The notes under the pieces were generated by a model, which was not told the origin of the DNA, searched no databases, and saw nothing but the letters and a program-made list of their open reading frames with translations. A stretch of 64,000 bases of DNA from assembly GCF_038049925.1 (NCBI RefSeq), contig NZ_CP145809.1:3878599-3942598 (forward strand), in the 5' to 3' direction. Source of the stretch: Georgenia sp. M64. GTDB taxonomy: Bacteria; Actinomycetota; Actinomycetes; Actinomycetales; Actinomycetaceae. Positions 34,240-43,522 of this stretch are shown in pieces (position 1 is the first letter of the stretch; each line of letters opens with the position of its first letter). A program made the position numbers and the translations under genes.

Positions 34240-34742
34240 CGGTCCCTCCCCACGTCGCCGACGGGCGTCTCCTCGGCCGGCAGCGGCTCGGTGCCCTCAC
34301 CGGCCCCGGTCGCCGTGACGGTGCCGTCGTCGGTCATGTCGTCCCGGTCGGGCGTGGTCGGCGCGGAGGCGGAGGACGCGGGGGCGTCGGGGTCGTGCAC
34401 GGGCGGCGCCTCGTCGTCGTCGGAGGCCTGCTGCTGGGCGAGGACCGCCCGCAGCTCCTCGCGGGTGAGGATGCGGGCCTCCTCGGCGCGGTCGACGGCG
34501 ACGAAGCGGGCCAGCGTCACCGCGCCGACGAAGCCGACCACCGCCAGGACGAGCAGCACGGGGACGAGGTCGGTGCGGTCGGTCACGGCCGTGACCAGGG
34601 CGACGGAGCCGAGCGTGGCGGCCGTGACGACGTCGAGGCCGACCGCGCGGTCGAGCATGCTCGGTCCCCGCTCGATCCGCAGCAGGGCGAGGAGCCCGGC
34701 GAGGCCGAGCGCCACCGAGCAGAAGAGGTAGACGGCGATCAT
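34236..34742 (-). CDS. mrpF: Mrp antiporter subunit F
   Basis: A 168-residue protein. The first about 87 residues are the three-helix MrpF/MnhF domain, with RIERGPSMLDRAVGLDVVTA and the ending FVGAVTLARFVA. The remaining 80 residues are an acidic, Ala/Pro/Thr-rich tail, almost doubling the usual length of about 90. It overlaps both neighbours by 4 bp. It is part of the membrane antiporter complex used for pH and Na+ homeostasis. Confidence 0.91.
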   Translation of the reverse strand: MIAVYLFCSVALGLAGLLALLRIERGPSMLDRAVGLDVVTAATLGSVALVTAVTDRTDLVPVLLVLAVVGFVGAVTLARFVAVDRAEEARILTREELRAVLAQQQASDDDEAPPVHDPDAPASSASAPTTPDRDDMTDDGTVTATGAGEGTEPLPAEETPVGDVGRDR

Positions 34743-35407
34743 CGCGGCGCCCCCAGTCGTCCGGCGCGCGCGGACGGCCCGGGCGCGTACCCGGCGTCGG
34801 CGAGCTGGTCACGCGAGGCGAAGGCGCGCAGCAGCCGCTCCTCCTGCTCGAGCACGGAGCGGTGGGCGCTCTCGAGGCCGCCGGCGAGGTCGACGTCGAA
34901 GACGTGGATGTACAGCGTCCCGGTGAGCCGGTGGGCCTCGACGACGATCGAGCCGGGCACGAGGGAGACCATGCCGGCCGTGGCCGCGAGGTAGGTGTCG
35001 GAGTGCGAGCGCAGCTGCACCCGGATGACCGCACCCGTGGGGTGGTGGCGGCGCAGCACCATCCACGCGATCTGCACCGACGCCACGACGACGTCGGCCG
35101 CGAACCGGACGACGAGCCGCAGCACCCCGCCGGGGCGGAACCGCCCGTCGAACGGTGCCCGCGGCAGCGGGGCCAGCCACGTGACCACCAGCGCGACGAT
35201 GAGACCTGCGACGGCGTTGGCGACCGTGAGGTCGCCCCACAGGAGCACCCACACGCCCGTCAGCCACGCCAGCGCACCCCACGACGTCCGCGGGCGCAGG
35301 CGCGGCCGGCGCGGGAGGGTTCGCCGGGCCGGCCCGACGGGGGCAGGCGCGTCAGGGGCCGGGGCGTCGGCGTTCGGGGCGCCGGGGGCAGGCGCGTCGG
35401 AGCTCAC
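34739..35407 (-). CDS. mrpE: Mrp antiporter subunit E
   Basis: A 222-residue subunit. An N-terminal Ala/Pro-rich tail of about 40 residues is followed by the MnhE domain: WGDLTVANAVAGLIVALVVTWLAPLPR, then SDTYLAATAGMVSLVPGSIVVE (TAGMVSLVPGSIVVEAH) and YIHVFDVD. The core matches MrpE; the tail is unusual. It overlaps mrpD and mrpF by 4 bp each. Confidence 0.92.
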   Translation of the reverse strand: MSSDAPAPGAPNADAPAPDAPAPVGPARRTLPRRPRLRPRTSWGALAWLTGVWVLLWGDLTVANAVAGLIVALVVTWLAPLPRAPFDGRFRPGGVLRLVVRFAADVVVASVQIAWMVLRRHHPTGAVIRVQLRSHSDTYLAATAGMVSLVPGSIVVEAHRLTGTLYIHVFDVDLAGGLESAHRSVLEQEERLLRAFASRDQLADAGYAPGPSARAGRLGAPR

Positions 35408-37020
35408 GAGCCGTCACCCCCGTCCGTCGCGGTCGGCAGCGGCGCGGGGTCGGTGTCCTCGGTCTCCTCCTCGGCGTCCTCGCGCCGCTCACCCTCCTGG
35501 GCCACGTCCGAGGACTCGCCCGTGCCGCGCTCGAAGTCCGGGAGGACGGCGGTGATGTACGGGGTGCGCGCCCGCAGGTCGGCCGCGGCGCGGTCGGTGT
35601 AGCCGTACAACGGGCCGGCCATGACGGCCAGGACGAGGGAGAAGACGACCATGCCGGCCGCCGGGAGGACCATCCCGCGCGGCGTGGTGGTCTCGGGCAG
35701 CGGCTCGGGGGCCTCCTGCCAGAACGCCATGTTCCACGCCTTGGTGATCGCGTAGAGGGTGAGGAGCGAGGTGACCAGACCGCCGGCGATGAGCGCGTAG
35801 GACATGCTGCCGCCCTCGGCCGCGGCGGCCTGGACGAGGCCGGCCTTGCCGAGGAACCCCGTCATCGGGGGGATCCCGGCGAGGTTCATCGCGGGGACGA
35901 AGTACAGCACCGCCAGGAGCGGGGCGACCTTCGCCAGGGAGCCCAGGCGCACCAGGGATGTGGTGCCGCCGCGACGCTCGATGAGCCCGGCGATGAGAAA
36001 GAGCGAGGTCTGGACGGTGATGTGGTGGGTGACGTAGAAGATCGCCGCCGACAGGCCCGCCTCGCTGCTGGTCGCGATCCCCCAGATCATGAACCCGATG
36101 TGGGAGACGAGGGTGAAGGAGAGCAGACGCTTGATGTCCTCCTGCGCCACGGCGCCGAGGATGCCCACGATCATCGTGGCCAGCGCCGCCCACTTGAGCA
36201 GGTCGTCCACGTGGCCGCCGGGGAAGAGGAGCACCTGGGTGCGGATGACCGCGTAGACGCCGACCTTGGTGAGCAGGCCGGCGAACACCGCGGTGACCGG
36301 CGCCGGGGCCGTGGGGTAGGAGTCCGGCAACCAGGCGGAGAGCGGGAAGATCGCGGCCTTGATCCCGAACGCGACGAGGAGCATGAGCTGCAGGACCGTC
36401 TGGGTCCCGGGCTCGATCTCGGGCAGACGGATGGCCAGCTGGGCGAGGTTGACGGTGCCCACCGCGGCGTAGACGAGCGCGATCGCGGTGAGGAAGACCA
36501 TCGAGCTCACCAGCGAGACGACGACGTAGATCGTCCCGGCGCGGATCCGCTCACGCGTGCCCGAGAGGGTGATGAGCACGAAGCTCGACGCGAGGAGGAT
36601 CTCGAAGCCGACGTAGAGGTTGAACAGGTCGCCGGCAAGGAAGGCGTTGGAGACCCCGGCCGACAGGACCAGGAAGGTCGGGTGGTAGATCGCCACCGGG
36701 GCGCCCTCGTCACCGTCGGCGATGCCCTGCGCGAGGGAGTACAGGAGCACCCCGAGGGTGACCGCGACCGAGACCACCAGGAGCAGGGCGGCCAGCCGGT
36801 CGCCCACCAGCGCGATGCCCACCGGGGCCGCCCAGCTCCCGACGTCGAGCACCACGGGACCGTCGTTGACCTCCACGAGCAGCGCGACGGCGACGCCCAG
36901 GACGACGGTGAGGGTGGAGACGGAGACGACGACCTGGACCTTGGGGTGACGGGCCAGGGCCAGCGCGAAGCCGGCCCCGATGAGGGGCAGGACCACCGGC
37001 AGGGCGACGAGCCAGCTCAT
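35404..37020 (-). CDS. mrpD: Mrp antiporter subunit D (complex-I ND-like proton channel)
   Basis: A 538-residue, about 14-TM protein of the proton-conducting NuoL/M/N family. Typical regions are AGVSNAFLAGDLFNLYVGFEILL, KAAIFPLSAWLPDSYPTAPAPVTAVFAGLLTKVGVYA (PLSAWLPDSYPTAPAPVTA) and LLSFTLVSHIGFMIWG. The key glutamate in FEILL and the lysines of GIKAA and LLTKVG are present. An acidic C-terminal tail of about 45 residues extends it. ATG 37020 overlaps the mrpC stop. Confidence 0.94.
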   Translation of the reverse strand: MSWLVALPVVLPLIGAGFALALARHPKVQVVVSVSTLTVVLGVAVALLVEVNDGPVVLDVGSWAAPVGIALVGDRLAALLLVVSVAVTLGVLLYSLAQGIADGDEGAPVAIYHPTFLVLSAGVSNAFLAGDLFNLYVGFEILLASSFVLITLSGTRERIRAGTIYVVVSLVSSMVFLTAIALVYAAVGTVNLAQLAIRLPEIEPGTQTVLQLMLLVAFGIKAAIFPLSAWLPDSYPTAPAPVTAVFAGLLTKVGVYAVIRTQVLLFPGGHVDDLLKWAALATMIVGILGAVAQEDIKRLLSFTLVSHIGFMIWGIATSSEAGLSAAIFYVTHHITVQTSLFLIAGLIERRGGTTSLVRLGSLAKVAPLLAVLYFVPAMNLAGIPPMTGFLGKAGLVQAAAAEGGSMSYALIAGGLVTSLLTLYAITKAWNMAFWQEAPEPLPETTTPRGMVLPAAGMVVFSLVLAVMAGPLYGYTDRAAADLRARTPYITAVLPDFERGTGESSDVAQEGERREDAEEETEDTDPAPLPTATDGGDGS

Positions 37021-37541
37021 CGCGCCTCCTCGTCGTCCGCGGCGAGGGCCGGGGCGTGGTGCCCGCTCGGGGCGTGCTCGCCGCCGAGGACGGCGGTCTC
37101 GTCGCGCGTGACCGCGGCGTCCTCGGCGAGGGTGGAGCCGGCGTCGTCGGTCGCGCGGGCGGAGACCTCGTCGCGGGCGGCGCGACGCGCGATGCGGCGG
37201 TCCTCGAGGTCGTCCTGGACCTCGTCGTGGCCGTTGAGCTGCCAGGAGCGGTAGGCCATGGCGAGGAGGAAGGCCGTCATCCCCAGGGTGATGACGATCG
37301 CCGTGAGGACCATCGCCTGGGGCAGCGGGTCGGACATGTCCTCCGGGGCGGTCTCCCCGATGAGCGGCGGGCCGCCCGCGCGGCCGCCGGCGATGAGCAT
37401 GAGGACGTTGATCCCGTTGGAGATCAGGGCCACGCCGATGATGACCCGGGAGAGCGAGCGCTCGAGGATGAGGTAGACGCCGGTCCCGACGAGGACGGCG
37501 ACGAGCAGCACGAGGGCGGCGGAGGGGGTCAGGTCGATCAT
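37017..37541 (-). CDS. mrpC: Mrp antiporter subunit C (NuoK-like)
   Basis: A 174-residue protein. The first about 105 residues are the three-helix NuoK/MnhC domain, with GTGVYLILERSLSRVIIGVALISNGINVLML and DPLPQAMVLTAIVITLGMTAFLL (DPLPQALVLTAIVI-type motif). The last about 70 residues are a charged tail rich in Asp, Glu, Arg and Ala that is not in the core family. It overlaps both neighbours by 4 bp. Confidence 0.93.
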   Translation of the reverse strand: MIDLTPSAALVLLVAVLVGTGVYLILERSLSRVIIGVALISNGINVLMLIAGGRAGGPPLIGETAPEDMSDPLPQAMVLTAIVITLGMTAFLLAMAYRSWQLNGHDEVQDDLEDRRIARRAARDEVSARATDDAGSTLAEDAAVTRDETAVLGGEHAPSGHHAPALAADDEEAR

Positions 37542-40500
37542 CGCCGTCCTCCCGGCAGCGCCTCGGGCACCTCGGCGCGGTCGTCGCGGGCGGGCAGCGC
37601 GTCGTCGGCGAGCTGGGCGGGGTCGTCGAAGGCGACGTCGGGCGCCTGGTTGCCCTCGATCTCCCCCTGCCGGTCGACCTCGGCGCCGAGCGAGCGCAGG
37701 ACGTCCAGGACGAGCCCGACGACCACGAGGTAGACGCCGGTGTCGAAGAAGAGGGCGGTGGCCAGGTGCACGGGGCCGAAGACCGGCAGGACGACGTCGA
37801 CGATCGTCGTCTCCAGGACGGTGCCGCCGAAGAGCAGGGGCACGGCGCCGGCGCCGGCGGAGAGGAACAGCCCCCCGCCGAGGAGGAGACCGGGATGGAC
37901 CGGGGCGGCCTCGCCGAGCTCGTACCGCCCGCCGGCGAGGTAGCGCACGATGAGCGCGACGCCCGCGACCAGGCCGCCGGCGAACCCGCCGCCGGGGGCG
38001 TTGTGACCGGAGAAGAGCAGGAAGAGGGAGAACACCAGGAGGGTGTGGAAGACCAGCCGGGTCCCGATCTCGAAGATGACGGACCGGCGCTGGGGGGCGA
38101 GGGTGGCGTCCCCCGCGAGCCACGTCCGACCGCGTCCCGGCGCACGGACCTCCGCGCCGCCGGGGCGCGGGCGGCGCAGCTCGGCGGCCTGGTCGGGCCG
38201 CCCGCCGCCCCACACCGCCGGGCCGTCGGGGCGCCGCCCCCCGGCGTTCCGGGCGCGGTCGATCCGGCCGCTGCGGGCGCGGAGGAAGATCAGGGACGCG
38301 ACGCCGGTCGCGGCCACGACCACCACGGAGATCTCACCCATGGTGTCCCAGGCGCGGATGTCGACGAGGGTGACGTTGACGATGTTCTTGCCGTAGCCGA
38401 ACTCGAACGCCTCCGCCGGGAAGTCCACCGAGACGGGCTCGTGGACGCGGGCGCCGGCGGCCAGGACGCCCAGGCCCGCCACGGTGACGCCGGCGAGCGC
38501 GCCGATCCCGGCACGCCACCACCGCGACGCCGCGAGGGGCCGGTTGGAGAAGTAGGCCGGCAGGCGCCGCAGCACCAGGACGAAGACGACGAGGGTGACC
38601 GTCTCGACGAGCACCTGGGTCAGCGCGAGGTCAGGGGCGCCGTGGAGCTCGTAGAGCAGGGCGATGCCGTACCCGGCCACGCCGAGCAGGACGACGGCCT
38701 TGAGACGGCGGCGGGCGCGGGCGGCCAGGACCGACGCGACGGCGACGACGACCGCGACCACGGCCTGCAACGGGTTGTCCCACGCCCGGAACGCCGCCGG
38801 CCAGGTGTCACCACCGAGGGTCGCGGCACCGCCCGCGAGCACGACCGTGGTGAGGAGGATGATCGAGAGGTACGCCGGCAGGGAGCCGCGCTGGGTCCAG
38901 GCGGTGACGTCGGCCGCGAGGTTGTCCAGGGTGCGCAGGATCCGGCGGTAGGCGCCCTCGGCGCCCTCGAGGTCGCGGAAGGAGCGCTGGAACCGCTCGA
39001 CGGGCTCGCGCGCGAGGAACAGCGCCGCGCCGGTGGCGAGGATCGCCACGGTGGTGGCCAGCGGTACGCCCAGGCCGCCCCACAGCGTGAGGTGGCCCTC
39101 CTCGCCGGGGTAGGTGCCGGCGTGCGGGGCGAGGTGGCGCTCGACGAGCCCGGGCACCAGGCCCACGACGACGCCGGCGGCCGCGAGCAGCACCGGCGCC
39201 GCCATGATGAGCCGAGAGGTCTTCTGCGGCTCCGCCGCCTCGACACCGGGCTTGTCGGCGAAGGCGCCCCACCACAGGCGCAGCGAGTACGCCACGGTCA
39301 GGGCCGACCCGGCGGCGACGCCGACGAGCACGACCCAGTCGACCGGTGCGCCGCGGTGGACCAGCCCCTCGAGCGCGGCCTCCTTGGCCACGTAGCCGGC
39401 CGTCGGGGGCAGGCCCGCCATGGAGGCGGCGGCGAGCGCACCGGCGGCCGCCAGGACGGGCGTGCGGCGCCACAGGCCCGAGATCTTGCGCAGGTCGCGG
39501 GTCCCCAGCGCCCAGTCGACCACGCCGACGACGAGGAACAGGGCGGACTTGAACAGGGCGTGCGCGAGCAGCATCGCGAGCCCCGCCAGGGCGACGGCGG
39601 CGTCGCCGTGGCCCACGAGGACGACGACGAGGCCGAGCTGGGAGACGGTACCGAAGGCGAGGACCAGCTTGAGGTCGTACTGGCGCAGCGCCCGGTACCC
39701 GCCGACGACCAGGGTCGCGAGCCCCACCACCACGATCGTCCAGCGCCAGATGGCCAGGTCTGCCACCCCCGGGGCGAACCGGGCGACGAGGTAGATGCCG
39801 GCCTTGACCATGGCGGCGGCGTGGAGGTACGCGCTGACCGGCGTCGGGGCGGCCATCGCCGCCGGTAGCCAGAAGTGGAAGGGCACCAGCGCCGACTTCG
39901 TCGCCGCGCCGAGCAGGAGGAGCCCGACGGCGGTCGGCACCAGCGCCGGGTGCGCGCCGACCCCCAGCTCGCCCGCGGCGGCCGTCGCGACGAGGTCGCC
40001 GAGCCGGTAGGAGCCGCCGCGGCTCTCGCCGAGGATGATGAGGCCGGCGAGCATGGCCAGGCCGCCGAAGGTGGTGACCATGATCGCCTGCAGCGCCGCC
40101 CGCCGGGAGGACTGCCGGTCGTGGTAGTGCCCGATGAGGAGGAAGGAGGTGACCGTGGTCAGCTCCCAGAACACGTACAGCATGAGGGTGTCGTCGGTGG
40201 TGACCAGGCCGAGCATCGACCCGGCGAACGCGACGAACACGGCGGCGAAGCGGCCCAGCGCGTGCGCGGACCGGGAGAAGTAGGCGGCCGAGTAGACCAG
40301 GACGAGCGCCCCGACGCCCCCGACGACGAGCGTCATCAGCCACGACAGGGTGTCCAGCCGGAACGCCAGCTCGAGCTGCAGGCTCGGCACCCACGCGACC
40401 ACCTGCTCGGGGTGGTCGCCCGCCAGCACCCGCCCGGACACGGCCGCCGCCCACACGGCCGCCGACGCGGGCGCCGCGGCGAGGACGAGGAACGCCCGCC

Positions 40501-40570
40501 GGCCCAGCCAGGCCACGAGCGGGGGCGCGAGCAGCGCGGCGACCAGGTGGATCGCCAGCAGCTGCAGCAT
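37538..40570 (-). CDS. mrpA: Mrp antiporter subunit A with fused MrpB domain
   Basis: A 1010-residue, first gene of the operon. Residues about 1-650 are the NuoL-like proton channel (YVFWELTTVTSFLLIG, KSALVPFHFWLPAAMAAPTPVSAYLHAAAMVKAGIYL in parts PFHFWLPAAMAAPTPVSA). Then come the MrpA-specific C-terminal helices (ELHGAPDLALTQVLVETVTLVVF, key ALTQVLVET). From about residue 825 an MnhB domain follows (RLVFHTLLVFSLFLLFSGHNAPGGGFAGGLV, key GHNAPGGGFAGG). A separate mrpB gene is absent, as in group 2 operons. I chose ATG 40570 with GGGGAG 5 nt upstream. Confidence 0.94.
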   Translation of the reverse strand: MLQLLAIHLVAALLAPPLVAWLGRRAFLVLAAAPASAAVWAAAVSGRVLAGDHPEQVVAWVPSLQLELAFRLDTLSWLMTLVVGGVGALVLVYSAAYFSRSAHALGRFAAVFVAFAGSMLGLVTTDDTLMLYVFWELTTVTSFLLIGHYHDRQSSRRAALQAIMVTTFGGLAMLAGLIILGESRGGSYRLGDLVATAAAGELGVGAHPALVPTAVGLLLLGAATKSALVPFHFWLPAAMAAPTPVSAYLHAAAMVKAGIYLVARFAPGVADLAIWRWTIVVVGLATLVVGGYRALRQYDLKLVLAFGTVSQLGLVVVLVGHGDAAVALAGLAMLLAHALFKSALFLVVGVVDWALGTRDLRKISGLWRRTPVLAAAGALAAASMAGLPPTAGYVAKEAALEGLVHRGAPVDWVVLVGVAAGSALTVAYSLRLWWGAFADKPGVEAAEPQKTSRLIMAAPVLLAAAGVVVGLVPGLVERHLAPHAGTYPGEEGHLTLWGGLGVPLATTVAILATGAALFLAREPVERFQRSFRDLEGAEGAYRRILRTLDNLAADVTAWTQRGSLPAYLSIILLTTVVLAGGAATLGGDTWPAAFRAWDNPLQAVVAVVVAVASVLAARARRRLKAVVLLGVAGYGIALLYELHGAPDLALTQVLVETVTLVVFVLVLRRLPAYFSNRPLAASRWWRAGIGALAGVTVAGLGVLAAGARVHEPVSVDFPAEAFEFGYGKNIVNVTLVDIRAWDTMGEISVVVVAATGVASLIFLRARSGRIDRARNAGGRRPDGPAVWGGGRPDQAAELRRPRPGGAEVRAPGRGRTWLAGDATLAPQRRSVIFEIGTRLVFHTLLVFSLFLLFSGHNAPGGGFAGGLVAGVALIVRYLAGGRYELGEAAPVHPGLLLGGGLFLSAGAGAVPLLFGGTVLETTIVDVVLPVFGPVHLATALFFDTGVYLVVVGLVLDVLRSLGAEVDRQGEIEGNQAPDVAFDDPAQLADDALPARDDRAEVPEALPGGRR

Positions 40571-40706
40571 GGCCACTCCCCGGAGTCGTGTGCGGTCAAG
40601 GGCGAACCCGTGTCGGCCGTCGCACCGTTCGGGGCAGAGGGGAGGGTTCGGGGCGAGTTTATCAATCCTTGAACAACCCCGGAGCCGAGCGGAGCGCCCC
40701 CGTCAC

Positions 40707-40720
40707 GGTCCGCGCGGACC
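40707..40720. repeat. 14-bp palindrome in the mrpA/Fe-S intergenic region
   Basis: GGTCCGCGCGGACC is a perfect palindrome. It is flanked by two direct copies of CCGTCACGGTCCG-like sequence (40700-40712 and 40720-40732). It sits between divergent genes and could be a regulator site; no regulator is known. Confidence 0.45.
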
Positions 40721-40817
40721 CGTCACGGTCCGTCCGGGCGGCCGCGCCGCGGGCGGTCGCGCGGACGCGGCTGCACCCGGCGGTACCGTGGCCCCAGCCC
40801 ACCGGAAGGACCCCTCG

Positions 40818-43109
40818 TTGCTGCAGACGATCTCCCTCGTGGTCGTGGTGCTCGCCACGGTGGCCGGTGTGGCGGTCTTCGCCCGCGGCGCCGCGGTGAT
40901 CGTGCGTCAGGTCCGGGTCGGACGGCCCGCTCCCGGGCGGCTGTCCCCCGCCGGGCGGCGGGCGCGGACCCTCGTGCGCGAGGTGCTCGGGCACGGCCAC
41001 TTCCGCCAGCGCCCCGCCGTCCGGGCGGCGCACTGGCTGGTGATGGTGTCCTTCCCGCTGCTGTTCCTCACCCTCGTCACCGGCTACGGCCAGGTGGTGG
41101 ACCCCGCGTTCGCCCTGCCGCTGCTGGGCCACCTCCCGCCGTGGGAGTGGCTGGTCGAGGCCTTCGCGTGGCTCGGTCTGGCCGGGATCCTGCTGCTGGT
41201 GGGCGTACGCCTGCGCCGCCGCCCGCGCGCGGGAGAGCCCCTGCCCGAGCGCCGGCGCTCGAGGTTCTTCGGCTCGACGCGGTGGCAGGCCTACTTCGTC
41301 GAGGCGGTCATCGCCGTCGTCATCGTGTGCGTCCTGGCCCTGCGGGTGCTCGAGTACGCCTACTACGCCGGCGAGCCGGGACTTGCCCACCTCGCGACCC
41401 CCCTGCACTTCCCCCTCACCGCGTGGCTGGGGGAGCCGCTGGTCGGGGCGGGCCAGGCGGCTCTGGCCGACGCCATCACCGTCGTCTCGGCGGTGAAGAT
41501 CGTCGTCTCCATGAGCTGGATGGTGGTCATCGGGCTGCAACCGTCCATGGGGGTGGCGTGGCACCGGTTCCTCGCCGTCGTCAACGTCTACGCCCGGCGC
41601 GAGCCCGACGGCGGTCCCGCCCTGGGACCGGCGCAGCCCCTGCTCGTGGGCGGCGCGCCGCTCGACGTCACCGCCCTGGACGACCTGCCGGAGGACGTCA
41701 CGCTCGGTGTGGGGCACGTCGAGGAGTTCACCTGGAAGGGCCTGCTCGACTTCTCCACCTGCACCGAGTGCGGCCGCTGCCAGGACCAGTGCCCGGCCTG
41801 GAACACCGGCAAGCCGCTGTCCCCGAAGCTGTTCACCCTCGCCCTGCGCGACCACGCGACCGCCGCCGCCCCGTTCCTCCGCGCCGCGGCCACGGCACGT
41901 CCTGCCACGCCGGACGCCGCACCGACCGCGGCCTCCCCCGAGGAGATCGGTGCGGCGGCGCTCGCCGGCCGCGACGGCTTCCGGCCGCACTCCGGTGACG
42001 TCCTCGGCGCCCTCACCGAGGCGGGCGCGACCGGTCCGGGTGGCGTCTCCCCCGTCCCGTCCGACCTCGTCCCGGACGTCATCGACCCGGACGTGCTGTG
42101 GGCGTGCACCACCTGCGGGGCCTGCGTGCACCAGTGCCCCGTGGACATCGAGCACGTCGACCACATCCTCGACCTGCGGCGTCACGAGGTCCTCATGGCA
42201 TCCGCCTTCCCGGCCGAGCTCGGCGGCATGTTCCGCAAGCTCGAGTCGAAGGGCAACCCGTGGGGGCTCGCGCCGCGCAAGCGTCTCGAGTGGGCCAAGG
42301 GCCTACCGTTCGACGTCCCGGTCGTCGGCGCCGACGTCGAGAGCGCCGCCGAGGTGGACTACCTCTTCTGGGTCGGGTGCGCGGGCGCCTTCGAGGACCG
42401 GGCTCGCCGCACCACCCGGGCGGTCGCCGAGCTCCTGCACACGGCGGGGGTCAGCTTCGCCGTGCTGGGCGACGGCGAGACCTGCACCGGCGACCCCGCC
42501 CGGCGCTCGGGCAACGAGCTGCTGTTCCAGATGCTCGCCGCGCAGAACGTCGAGACCCTGGAGGAGGCCGGCGCCAGGCGCATCGTGGTGACCTGCGCGC
42601 ACTGCTTCAACACCCTGGCCCGGGAGTACCCGCAGCTCGGCGGCCGCTACGAGGTGGTCCACCACACCCAGCTCCTCGACCGGCTCGTGCGCGAGGGCCG
42701 GCTGACCCCGGTCCCACCGGCCGCGGGTGAGGCGAGCCGGACGGTGACCTACCACGACCCCTGCTACCTCGGCCGGCACAACCAGGTCTACGCGCCGCCA
42801 CGCGAGCTCCTCGGCGCGGTCCCCGGCCTGTCGCTGACCGAGATGCCGCGCTCGGGCGAGACGGCCATGTGCTGCGGTGGCGGCGGCGGACGGGTGTGGA
42901 TGGAGGAGACGGTCGGCACGCGCATCTCCTCCGCGCGCGCGGGTGAGGCGGCGGCGACCGGCGCCACGGCGGTGGCGACCGCCTGCCCCTTCTGCACGAC
43001 GATGCTCTCCGACGGTGCCGCCGCCAACGGCGACGACGTCGAGGTCCTCGACGTCGCCCAGCTGCTGCTCGCGGCGGTCCGCAGGGGCGACCCCGCCCCC
43101 GCCGACTGA
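40818..43109 (+). CDS. Membrane-bound Fe-S oxidoreductase (HdrD/GlpC-like with heme-b-type membrane domain)
   Basis: A 763-residue redox protein. The N-terminal 230 residues are membrane-embedded, resembling the gamma-subunit cytochrome domain of respiratory nitrate reductases. Two 4Fe-4S motifs follow (CTECGRCQDQCP near 314 and CTTCGACVHQCP near 426; exact text CTTCGACVHQCP). Two CCG domains then end the protein (TCAHCFNTLAREYP, DPCYLGRHN near 647, CCGGGGG near 685). Family members pass electrons between a soluble donor and quinones. The start is TTG 40818 with GGAAGGA 7 nt upstream. It stands alone, divergent from mrpA. Confidence 0.85.
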   Translation: MLQTISLVVVVLATVAGVAVFARGAAVIVRQVRVGRPAPGRLSPAGRRARTLVREVLGHGHFRQRPAVRAAHWLVMVSFPLLFLTLVTGYGQVVDPAFALPLLGHLPPWEWLVEAFAWLGLAGILLLVGVRLRRRPRAGEPLPERRRSRFFGSTRWQAYFVEAVIAVVIVCVLALRVLEYAYYAGEPGLAHLATPLHFPLTAWLGEPLVGAGQAALADAITVVSAVKIVVSMSWMVVIGLQPSMGVAWHRFLAVVNVYARREPDGGPALGPAQPLLVGGAPLDVTALDDLPEDVTLGVGHVEEFTWKGLLDFSTCTECGRCQDQCPAWNTGKPLSPKLFTLALRDHATAAAPFLRAAATARPATPDAAPTAASPEEIGAAALAGRDGFRPHSGDVLGALTEAGATGPGGVSPVPSDLVPDVIDPDVLWACTTCGACVHQCPVDIEHVDHILDLRRHEVLMASAFPAELGGMFRKLESKGNPWGLAPRKRLEWAKGLPFDVPVVGADVESAAEVDYLFWVGCAGAFEDRARRTTRAVAELLHTAGVSFAVLGDGETCTGDPARRSGNELLFQMLAAQNVETLEEAGARRIVVTCAHCFNTLAREYPQLGGRYEVVHHTQLLDRLVREGRLTPVPPAAGEASRTVTYHDPCYLGRHNQVYAPPRELLGAVPGLSLTEMPRSGETAMCCGGGGGRVWMEETVGTRISSARAGEAAATGATAVATACPFCTTMLSDGAAANGDDVEVLDVAQLLLAAVRRGDPAPAD

Positions 43110-43522
43110 CGGGCCGCACCGAGCCGAGCTCCGGCCGAGCCACGGGGACAGCCGGCCTACGGGCACAGCCGAGCCCACGGGCACAGCCGAGCCACCCACA
43201 GCCCAACCACCCGCGCAGCCGCATCGCGAGCGCGACCTCGCTGACACATCACATATCGCGCCACAACCGTTTCACCCTTGTTCACTTGGTCTTCTCTTTA
43301 CTCACCTCCGCTAGACGTCCACGGAGTTCAACCCCGTTCCACCACGCATCCAGGCGCGGGATTTCGTTGCAATGCTGCCGTTCCTGGCTTCACACGCGAC
43401 GATCTACGTCCTTGCGCGCTGTCGCTTCACAGACGTTTCAGCGTGCGCGATCGGAGGAACCGTCCAAGCATGGGAAGCAACGTCGCTGAAACCGAAGACG
43501 ACGACCGTTGAAGGGACTGACC
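43110..43522. other. 413-bp intergenic region, AT-richer leader of the stress operon
   Basis: There is no convincing gene. It begins with three degenerate 17-18 bp tandem units (43142-43194, core ACGGGCACAGCCGAGCC). Then, from about 43220, comes a stretch with far more A and T than the rest of the window (around TTGTTCACTTGGTCTTCTC). GTTTCAGCG (43435-43443) is inverted as CGCTGAAAC (43484-43492), enclosing GGAGGA (43454-43459) and a 13-codon ORF (43470-43511, MGSNVAETEDDDR). The region probably holds the promoter and a long leader for the downstream stress operon; I could not assign a sigma factor. Confidence 0.6.

Noticed and set aside
40656-40676. AT-rich patch as the mrp promoter
   Set aside because: TAAACT (minus) resembles a -10, but no acceptable -35 lies at 16-19 nt, so I do not list it as a promoter.
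43470-43511. 13-codon ORF as an annotated gene
   Set aside because: It is too short to support on its own; the GGAGGA lies about 10 nt upstream, but there is no further evidence. It is reported only as an observation.
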